From the NCBI GenBank assembly GCA_964546995.1, contig CAZJKO010000043.1:1-8684 (forward strand): a DNA stretch of 8,684 nt, written 5' to 3'. The notes under the pieces were generated by a model. The model searched no databases and was not told the DNA's origin. It worked only from the letters and a program-made list of their open reading frames with translations. Below, piece after piece: positions 1 through 4,792 of this stretch. The position numbers and the translations under genes were made by a program. This DNA comes from CAZJKO01 sp964546995 (GTDB taxonomy: Bacteria > Bacillota_I > Bacilli_A > RF39 > UBA660). How positions within the stretch are numbered: the first letter of the stretch is position 1; each line of letters begins with the position of its first letter.

Positions 1-41
1 TTCTACTTAAGTTAAGTTTTCCCAAGACTCAACTTATGTGG
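1..41 (-). repeat. Leader repeat, copy at the window edge (probable 5' leader of a third paralogue)
   Basis: It is identical to 745-785, where the same bases lead into a ribosome binding site and the ATG of paralogue B. The inverted repeat (8-16 with 28-36) is preserved. Together with the promoter at 65-93 this suggests another gene whose start codon would be about 15 bases left of the window. The remaining sequence from 42 to 103 holds that promoter and its spacer only; I see no small gene there. Confidence 0.8.
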
Positions 42-64
42 GGATATAAAATGTACCGATTAAA

Positions 65-93
65 ATTATACTAGACAATTATTGGAAAGTCAA
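65..93 (-). promoter_or_regulatory. Strong sigma-A-type promoter reading out of the left edge
   Basis: The minus strand reads TTGACT (88-93), a 17-bp spacer and TATAAT (65-70): 5 of 6 and 6 of 6 consensus matches. It lies after the paralogue B hairpin and directs transcription through the leader repeat at 1-41 toward lower coordinates. No gene inside the window is served by it, so it implies a gene starting just beyond position 1. Confidence 0.75.
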
Positions 94-103
94 TTAAATT
101 TAT

Positions 104-127
104 GTGGAAAAACAGTTATTTTTCCAC
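104..127 (-). terminator. Hairpin after paralogue B
   Basis: This is the counterpart of the hairpin after paralogue A, starting 3 bases past the TAA stop. Here GTGGAAAAA pairs with TTTTTCCAC (9 bp, 6-base loop), since one inner pair is lost by a G-to-A difference. As with the other copy, a proper U-tail is absent on the minus strand, so the terminator call is tentative. Confidence 0.42.
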
Positions 128-130
128 TTT

Positions 131-730
131 TTACTTACTTTTTCTCTTTTTTTTGTAAGTGACAACATTCTTTCCTGTTTCTGTTTCAAAATGAACACAA
201 TCTGCTTGAAAATCGATGCTTTCCACTCCGTTTTGAAATTTCCACTTCTCTTTACTATCACCTTGATCCAAACAATGAACTTTTCTATTTAAAATACCTC
301 TTTTTTTGATGATACTTTCTGTTGGAATACTACTATATATTTTGATGATTCCGTTTTTTGTTTTTAATTTAGCCTTTTCCATATTCACATTTTCGATTTC
401 AATATTTCCTTTATTCGTGGTTGCTTCGAGGTCTAAACTAATATCATTTGGTACCGTAATAACCAAGTGATTTCTTTCATTCAAAAACTCTTTTCGTTTA
501 GCTTCTTTTGGTTCAAATATTTCCAATTCATCAAAAACATTTTGCGTTAAATCAAATACTGTATCGCTATTGATTGTTAAATATTCTCCCCTTTTAATTC
601 GGATACTCATGTTATGGAGATTGATATTTAATCTTTGGACTTTACTACGATCAATTTTAGGCATTTCTTTAGCATCGATAACGTACCATTTGCAGTCAAC
701 TGTTTCTTTTTTTTGCATATAACTTGTCAT
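131..730 (-). CDS. Protein with DUF4097-like domain, paralogue B with a different N-terminus
   Basis: The 199-residue product shares residues 26-199 with the C-terminal part of paralogue A, from IDRSKVQRLNI to the KRKSK end. There are about 17 substitutions and a two-residue deletion (HLVITVPNDISLDL here). The DUF4097-like repeat block is intact. The first 25 residues (MTSYMQKKETVDCKWYVIDA and on) are unrelated to paralogue A and have no signal peptide or membrane segment. The ATG at 730 is chosen because AAGGAG lies 10 bases upstream; an upstream TTG at 769 would put that site inside the gene. No good promoter is visible between A and B, so it may depend on readthrough from A. Function unknown. 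Confidence 0.72.
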   Translation of the reverse strand: MTSYMQKKETVDCKWYVIDAKEMPKIDRSKVQRLNINLHNMSIRIKRGEYLTINSDTVFDLTQNVFDELEIFEPKEAKRKEFLNERNHLVITVPNDISLDLEATTNKGNIEIENVNMEKAKLKTKNGIIKIYSSIPTESIIKKRGILNRKVHCLDQGDSKEKWKFQNGVESIDFQADCVHFETETGKNVVTYKKKRKSK

Positions 731-744
731 ATTTTTCTTTCTCC

Positions 745-785
745 TTCTACTTAAGTTAAGTTTTCCCAAGACTCAACTTATGTGG
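745..785 (-). repeat. Leader repeat, copy upstream of paralogue B
   Basis: These 41 bases are identical to positions 1-41. On the minus strand they form the region just upstream of paralogue B. They contain a 9-bp stem, UAAGUUGAG with CUUAACUUA (one G-U pair, 11-base loop; arms 772-780 and 752-760). The stem ends a few bases before the AAGGAG ribosome binding site. The repeat probably marks the 5' leader of each member of the paralogue array. Confidence 0.9.
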
Positions 786-805
786 AAAAACAGTTGTTTT
801 TCCAC
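782..805 (-). terminator. Hairpin after paralogue A
   Basis: A perfect 10-bp inverted repeat, GTGGAAAAAC with GTTTTTCCAC and a 4-base loop, starts 3 bases after the TAA stop of paralogue A. Read on the minus strand, the five U residues are within the 3' arm and the following bases are AUAAGUUG, so it is not a textbook terminator. On the plus strand the stem is followed by TTTTT. It may act as a partial terminator or a 3' stability element. Confidence 0.45.
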
Positions 806-808
806 TTT

Positions 809-1660
809 TTACTTACTTTTTCTCTTTTTTTCGTAAGTGACAGCATTCTTTCCTGTTTCTGTTTCAAAATGAACATAATCTGCTTGAAGATCGATGCTTT
901 CCACTCCGTTTTGAAATTTCCACTTTTCTTTACTATCACCTTGATCTAAACAATAAACTTCTCTATTTAAAATACCTCTTTTTTTGATGATACTTTCTGT
1001 TGGAATACTACTATATATTTTGATGATTCCGTTTTTTGTTTTTAATTTGGCTTTTTCCAAATTCACATTTTCGATTTCGATATTTCCTTTATCCGTGGTT
1101 GCTTTGAGGTCTAAACTAATATCATTTGGTACCGTAATATCCAAATGATATTTTTTTCTTCTATTAAAAAACTCTTTTTGTTTGGCTTCCTTCGGTTCAA
1201 ATATTTCCAATTCATCAAAAGTATTTTGCGTTAAATTAAATACTGTATCGCTATTGATTGTTAAATATTCTCCCCTTTTAATTCGGATACTCATGTTATA
1301 GAGATTGATATTTAATCTTTGGACTTTACTACGATCAATTTGAAGCATTTCTTCATTAATTGCTTCACCTATGTCATATTCTTCTATTTCTTCTACTAGA
1401 TCCTCTTGTTTTAAAATATCGTAAATTTCTTCTTGGTTTTCTAGATAATTCATTCCTCTTATGAATGCTCTTACAATATTTAGTGGATAAATAAATGGAA
1501 TTAATTTATCTAATGGACTTGAGTCTAACATTTTCTTGAATGCTTGTTTTTTTAAATAGTATCCCTCGATATCCAAATCGTCGCTGATTCTATTCACTAA
1601 GTCTTGTTTTGCAATATAATAAAATGCAACACTCGCTACCCAAAAGTGATAAAATTTCAC
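809..1660 (-). CDS. Protein with DUF4097-like C-terminal domain, paralogue A
   Basis: The 283-residue product is of unknown function. The C-terminal part has the beta-repeat pattern of DUF4097-like domains: HLDITVPNDISLDLKATT, KGNIEIENVN and KAKLKTKNGIIKIYS at about 172-216. That domain occurs in Bacillota envelope-stress or adhesin-like proteins. The N-terminal 105 residues are unrelated to paralogue B and unrecognised. They include mildly hydrophobic stretches (5-17 and 53-68) and an acidic segment (79-104) but no clear signal peptide. Residues 108-283 are about 90% identical by hand count to paralogue B. The start is GTG at 1660, supported by AAGGGGG 7 bases upstream. A perfect consensus promoter drives it. 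The family name is tentative; that this is a real gene is well supported by the duplication. Confidence 0.75.
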   Translation of the reverse strand: MKFYHFWVASVAFYYIAKQDLVNRISDDLDIEGYYLKKQAFKKMLDSSPLDKLIPFIYPLNIVRAFIRGMNYLENQEEIYDILKQEDLVEEIEEYDIGEAINEEMLQIDRSKVQRLNINLYNMSIRIKRGEYLTINSDTVFNLTQNTFDELEIFEPKEAKQKEFFNRRKKYHLDITVPNDISLDLKATTDKGNIEIENVNLEKAKLKTKNGIIKIYSSIPTESIIKKRGILNREVYCLDQGDSKEKWKFQNGVESIDLQADYVHFETETGKNAVTYEKKRKSK

Positions 1661-1685
1661 GATTATTCCCCCTTATTCGAGGCAT

Positions 1686-1714
1686 ATTATACTACTTTTT
1701 TTTTGATTTGTCAA
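1686..1714 (-). promoter_or_regulatory. Perfect consensus sigma-A promoter overlapping the end of truA
   Basis: The minus strand reads TTGACA (1709-1714), 17 bp, TATAAT (1686-1691): both hexamers and the spacer match consensus exactly. The -35 is within the last truA codons and the -10 begins right after the truA stop. The predicted start near 1679 leaves a leader of about 19 bases containing AAGGGGG before the GTG start at 1660. This should be a strong, largely constitutive promoter unless repressed. Confidence 0.85.
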
Positions 1715-2465
1715 AGGGATACTCATATTCTACTTTGATGAGTGTTAAACCACATGCTGGTGCCGTAGATGCTGCTTTTGTTCTATCTTTACTTTGGATG
1801 ACTTTGGTTACCTCTTCGGGAGGTCTTTTTTCTTCCCCGATTTTGATTAGTAATCCAACCATATTTCTTATTTGATACTTTAAAAAGCCCGTCCCTGTAA
1901 AGGTAAACGTGTATTTATTTTCATCTGTTGGATCGGAGGTTATTTCTGCTTTTGTGATCGTTCTCACACAGTTTTCTTTTTGGGTGTTTTCCGACACAAA
2001 GGCACGGAAGTCATGGGTTCCTAAAAAATACTTTATGGCTTCGTTCATCTTTTCTATGTTTAACATGTGATTACACTGATGGACAACATTTCGTTCTAAA
2101 GGATTGTATTCCCCTAGATTTATTTGGTATTGGTAGGTTTTTTCTTTGACATGGTATCTTGCATGAAAGTCATCGGGGACCGATTGAGCCTTGATGATGT
2201 GAATATCTTTAGGTAAATGGCTATTTAACGCTCTTTTTAGTTTTGCTTCCGTTATGGTTACTGTTAAATCGAAATGAGCCGTCTGTCCTTTGGCATGCAC
2301 ACCTTTATCTGTTCTTCCCGATGCACATACGGGTGTTTCTTGATGGTCATTGATTTCTTTTAAGGCTTTCTCTAATTCACCTTGAACCGTTCTTAGATTA
2401 GGTTGGGTTTGATAACCATTAAAATCTGTTCCATCGTATGAAAAGGTGATTAAATATCGTTTCAT
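1692..2465 (-). CDS. truA: tRNA pseudouridine(38-40) synthase TruA
   Basis: TruA converts uridines 38, 39 and 40 in the tRNA anticodon arm to pseudouridine. The 257-residue protein starts MKRYLITFSYDGTDFNGYQ and contains the catalytic motif GRTDKGVHA with the nucleophile D53. Later come the HDFRAF segment and the conserved FTGTGFLKYQIRNMVG near the C-terminal third. The start at 2465 is chosen because GGAGGA lies directly upstream and the family begins here. A longer in-frame reading to 2678 would lie inside ecfT. The ecfT stop TAG overlaps this ribosome binding site, 8 bp before the ATG, so translation is probably coupled. The 3' end, a run of lysine codons before TAG, doubles as the -35 region of the next promoter. 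Confidence 0.96.
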   Translation of the reverse strand: MKRYLITFSYDGTDFNGYQTQPNLRTVQGELEKALKEINDHQETPVCASGRTDKGVHAKGQTAHFDLTVTITEAKLKRALNSHLPKDIHIIKAQSVPDDFHARYHVKEKTYQYQINLGEYNPLERNVVHQCNHMLNIEKMNEAIKYFLGTHDFRAFVSENTQKENCVRTITKAEITSDPTDENKYTFTFTGTGFLKYQIRNMVGLLIKIGEEKRPPEEVTKVIQSKDRTKAASTAPACGLTLIKVEYEYPFDKSKKK

Positions 2466-2473
2466 AGTTCCTC

Positions 2474-3112
2474 CTATTTTGTGATTAAGGCAAGGATGAA
2501 TATCGAACATGTTGTGAATACATAGAGTGTATCGTCTTTGGTCCAAGGAATCTTTTCTAATGTCGTTCTCTTTAGATATCTTTGGTAGGACCGAAGGCAA
2601 TATACTACTTTTAGTTTTCTTAAGGCTTTTCTTTGCTCTTCTCTTGTTATGTTCAATTGAAGCAAAACGTTTCTCCATGTTCTTTCGGTTTTCATTTCTT
2701 TTCGTGTCGTTTCAAGATGATTCCAAGCCTTTTTCCATTCTTTTTTTCCATAAGTTAGTAATAAAAATAAATTGAGAGTATTTCTTTTTTTGTATCCTAT
2801 TTTTTCATAGTAATAACGATTATCGTCTTCACTTAAACTGTGGAAAAAGTCAAGAAAGGAAACGCATAGCCCTAAAAATTTGGTGAAAAAGCTTACTTTT
2901 CCACAAAAAATGTGGAAAAAGTCAAGAAAAATAGCAAAAATTGTTGTAAACTGTGTCAAACGATCTTTTTTTTCAAAAGTTTTCCACAGATATAAATGTA
3001 AAATGAACAATAAGACATAGGAGTTAGAAAGGATAATCGCTAAAGAGATGAGCGTTAATCCTAATACTTTCGTAAGGGGATGGTACTTTCTATTTTTTTG
3101 TGAAATCCACAT
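2474..3112 (-). CDS. ecfT: Divergent, shortened EcfT-like membrane protein
   Basis: EcfT is the membrane scaffold linking EcfA ATPases to substrate-binding S components. This 212-residue protein is shorter than the usual roughly 260. The start HPLTKVLGLTLISLAIIL (11-28) resembles the conserved EcfT N-terminus, and hydrophobic stretches cover about 15-43, 55-90 and 195-210. A charged helical middle (about 120-180) matches the place of the coupling helices. The typical Ala-Arg-Gly motifs are missing; the end LRSYQRYLKRTT then WTKDDTLYVF aligns only loosely with the C-terminal part. FLDFFH occurs twice (62-67 and 86-91). Identification depends mainly on position after two EcfA-like genes and before truA. 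The ribosome binding site (AAAGGA) is weak, consistent with coupling to ecfA2. The stop TAG overlaps the truA ribosome binding site. Confidence 0.65.
   Translation of the reverse strand: MWISQKNRKYHPLTKVLGLTLISLAIILSNSYVLLFILHLYLWKTFEKKDRLTQFTTIFAIFLDFFHIFCGKVSFFTKFLGLCVSFLDFFHSLSEDDNRYYYEKIGYKKRNTLNLFLLLTYGKKEWKKAWNHLETTRKEMKTERTWRNVLLQLNITREEQRKALRKLKVVYCLRSYQRYLKRTTLEKIPWTKDDTLYVFTTCSIFILALITK
2839..2929 (+). repeat. Exact 19-bp direct repeat within the ecfT-like gene
   Basis: TGTGGAAAAAGTCAAGAAA occurs at 2839-2857 and again at 2911-2929. The spacing is exactly 72 bp, which keeps frame and repeats the peptide FLDFFH 24 residues apart. The second copy is also the right arm of an inverted repeat, TTTTCCACA (2897-2905) against TGTGGAAAA (2911-2919), separated by five A residues. 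Confidence 0.85.
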
Positions 3113-3911
3113 GTTTATAGATATCCTTTATGAGATCACGAACATCCTTATGATAGTGCAACTTTACCTTTTTTGTTTTTCGGGCTTTGGCTGTAAACTT
3201 CACTAAATCTGGTATGTCTATTTCTTTTTCTTCTAATAGGGAAGTTTCTGTAAATACTTCTTCTGGTGTTCCTTCTAATAACTTCTCTCCATCCTTTAAA
3301 ATCAACACTTTTTCCATTTGTGTGTAAAGAAAGTTGACATCGTCAGTCGCGATAATGATCATTTTGTGATACTTCTCTTTTAACTGTTTAAATAGATCTA
3401 ACAATTGTTTTTGAATGGCTAAATCTAAGTTTTGCATTGGTTCTTCTAAAATGATTACTTTGGGATTATATAAAAGAACAATTGCTAGTTGCACTAGTTT
3501 GGCTTTAGAATTAGACATTTCCGAGAAAGGCTCATCGAGCAATGATGAATCGAGTCCTACCATTTTTAAAAGTTCATCTTGATCGATACTGATCTTTTCT
3601 TCTTTGTTATAATACGTATGATTCCAATAGTCGATTTCTTCTTTCATCGTTTTTTTATGAAATAGGTAGTTATCACGATAAGGAAGATAGGCAATTTTCC
3701 GTTTCATTGCTTCTCTCGTCAATTTTTTCTTGGTTTGATCATCGTAATGGACTTTCCCTTTTTGTGGTTTTATCATCAAGGCAAGGAGAGATGCAAGAAG
3801 ATCTTTTTCTTTCCCATAGATTCCTATTAATTCATCACTCGATAACTTCGTCGATAGACATAATTCTTTCTCCTCTTTTTTTATGGTGACCTTTTCTACT
3901 ACTATTTCCAT
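3090..3911 (-). CDS. ecfA2: EcfA2-like ABC ATPase homologue, probable pseudo-ATPase
   Basis: The 273-residue product has the ABC ATPase layout but lacks nearly every catalytic element. The Walker A position reads GKEKDLLAS (33-41), with leucine and alanine where lysine and serine/threonine belong. The Q-loop glutamine position is Y78, and the signature is MSNSK (132-136). Walker B is VIILEEP (152-158), with glutamate for the Mg-binding aspartate, and the switch histidine is D190 in ATDDVN. The D-loop NLD and the ILKDGEKLLEGTPEEVF segment after the last strand are retained, so homology to EcfA is clear. The reading frame is intact at normal length, arguing for a retained structural role rather than a decaying gene. 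It overlaps ecfA1 by 10 bp and ecfT by 23 bp, implying translational coupling and a complex. Confidence 0.8.
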   Translation of the reverse strand: MEIVVEKVTIKKEEKELCLSTKLSSDELIGIYGKEKDLLASLLALMIKPQKGKVHYDDQTKKKLTREAMKRKIAYLPYRDNYLFHKKTMKEEIDYWNHTYYNKEEKISIDQDELLKMVGLDSSLLDEPFSEMSNSKAKLVQLAIVLLYNPKVIILEEPMQNLDLAIQKQLLDLFKQLKEKYHKMIIIATDDVNFLYTQMEKVLILKDGEKLLEGTPEEVFTETSLLEEKEIDIPDLVKFTAKARKTKKVKLHYHKDVRDLIKDIYKHVDFTKK

Positions 3912-4696
3912 AATTTATTCACCATCCTATCCATATCTAGAATTACTTTATCTAATAGTTCATAAAATATTAATTTACTCGATAGATCGACCATAAACGG
4001 TATTTCTAACCCTAATCTGTGAATGATTTTTTCTTCGTTCATTACGGCAAGAGGTTTTCCTTCGATGACGACTTTCCCTTCATTTAACAAAAATAGATAA
4101 TCACTATCTAGCGTTTCTTCTAGATTGCTTGTCGTATATACAATGGATGTTCCCTCTTTTTTCAACTCTTTAAAAATGCGCCATAACGTTTTTCTTTCGT
4201 TTTGATTTAGTAAAGTAAAAGGATCATCCAAAAGAAGGAGTTTCGGTTTATGAATTATTGCTAGAGCTAACTCAACTTTCCTTTTTTCCCTTAACGATAA
4301 ATTTTGGGGATTTTTGTTTAATAAGTCATCGATTTGTAATTGATCACTTACTTCCTTCATTCTTGCATTGATTTCGTCTTTGGAATACCTTAAGTTTTCT
4401 AATGGAAAAGCGAGTTCTTTCAAAACAGTAGAAAAAAGAAAGGGGAGATTTTCATAAGGGAGAAAGATACCAAGTTCTTTATATATTTTCTTTCCTAACG
4501 ATTCGATATACACATAGTGAAAGGAAATACTTTCTTCTGGTACAGGTAATAATCCTGCTATTGCTTTCATTAATGTAGTTTTACCACAATTATTGGTACC
4601 AGATACTGCTGTTATTTTTCCTTTTGGTATTTCTATGTTGAGATCGTCGAATATGGGTTCACATTGATAATGGGTCAATTTTACAATATGTTTCAT
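3902..4696 (-). CDS. ecfA1: Divergent EcfA1-like ABC ATPase (energy-coupling factor module)
   Basis: In canonical ECF transporters this subunit pairs with EcfA2 to power vitamin or metal uptake through EcfT. The 264-residue product sits in the canonical slot and keeps the fold and Walker A (GTNNCGKT, residues 33-40). Other catalytic motifs are eroded. The Q-loop glutamine position is P80, and the LSGGQ signature is LSLRE (133-137). Walker B is LLLLDDP, with Asp158 in place of the catalytic glutamate, and the switch histidine position is S190 in TTSNLEE. It therefore probably binds ATP but hydrolyses it poorly or not at all, as inference. The ATG follows AGGATGG. Its last 10 bases overlap the next gene. 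The C-terminal 70 residues fit the EcfA tail region. Assignment to the ABC superfamily is firm; the ECF role rests on position and on Q-loop-flanking similarity. Confidence 0.82.
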   Translation of the reverse strand: MKHIVKLTHYQCEPIFDDLNIEIPKGKITAVSGTNNCGKTTLMKAIAGLLPVPEESISFHYVYIESLGKKIYKELGIFLPYENLPFLFSTVLKELAFPLENLRYSKDEINARMKEVSDQLQIDDLLNKNPQNLSLREKRKVELALAIIHKPKLLLLDDPFTLLNQNERKTLWRIFKELKKEGTSIVYTTSNLEETLDSDYLFLLNEGKVVIEGKPLAVMNEEKIIHRLGLEIPFMVDLSSKLIFYELLDKVILDMDRMVNKLWK

Positions 4697-4720
4697 TCCT
4701 ACACCATCCTATGACTTATT

Positions 4721-4749
4721 ATTATAATCGAAAAAAAGATTCCTTGCAA
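4721..4749 (-). promoter_or_regulatory. Sigma-A-type promoter of the ecfA1-ecfA2-ecfT-truA operon
   Basis: The minus strand has TTGCAA (4744-4749, 4 of 6 matches to TTGACA), a 17-bp spacer, and a perfect TATAAT (4721-4726). The ATG of the first ATPase gene is 25 bp downstream of the -10, with AGGATGG as ribosome binding site. This makes the ECF-like module and truA an operon separate from the DUF2935 gene. Confidence 0.7.
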
Positions 4750-4763
4750 TGTCTTTCCATACA

Positions 4764-4792
4764 AAAAGAAAAGAAGTTATTTCTTTTCTTTT
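4764..4792 (-). terminator. Possible A/U-rich terminator overlapping the DUF2935 stop codon
   Basis: A perfect 12-bp inverted repeat (4764-4775 with 4781-4792, 5-base loop) carries AAAAGAAAAGAA on one arm and TTCTTTTCTTTT on the other. On the minus strand the last lysine/glutamate codons form the 5' arm, the TAA stop sits at the loop, and the U-rich 3' arm runs into TTG. The stem is nearly all A-U pairs, so its strength is uncertain. It lies just before the promoter of the next operon, which favours a terminator role. Confidence 0.45.

Larger units (their letters stand above)
102..1353 (-). repeat. Tandem duplication covering the two paralogues
   Basis: The block at about 102-669 is repeated at about 780-1353. 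The offset is 678 bp at the 3' gene ends and 684 bp at the 5' boundary, the difference being a 6-bp in-frame indel near the FFNRRKK segment. Similarity stops abruptly upstream, next to the shared GCATTTCTT (661 and 1345), where the N-terminal coding sequences become unrelated. The downstream hairpins are included in the duplication. Confidence 0.92.

Noticed and set aside
104..292. Small plus-strand reading frames opposite the genes (for example 104-292, 1609-1875, 2527-2775, 5622-5849, 7251-7451)
   Set aside because: They are antisense to well-supported genes, lack convincing ribosome binding sites and recognisable domains, and look like low-complexity Phe/Leu/Ser readings of A-rich coding sequence.
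731..769. TTG start at 769 for paralogue B
   Set aside because: It would place the AAGGAG site and the leader repeat inside the coding region; the ATG at 730 has the correctly spaced ribosome binding site.
1..1660. CRISPR array or insertion sequence as source of the repeats
   Set aside because: The repeats are gene-length with coding content, no short regularly spaced repeat-spacer units are seen, and no transposase or terminal inverted repeats flank them.
2466..2678. N-terminal extension of TruA by about 71 residues
   Set aside because: The extension lies inside the ecfT-like gene in another frame; the GGAGGA site and family similarity both put the start at 2465.
2895..2922. Inverted repeat in ecfT as an intrinsic terminator
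   Set aside because: It is in the middle of an open reading frame, with translation and truA continuing downstream, and no T-run follows on the minus strand.
2839..2988. Replication origin
   Set aside because: DnaA-box-like sites are present, but there is no dnaA, dnaN or AT-rich unwinding region nearby and the sites are inside a coding gene; only a titration-type cluster seems possible.
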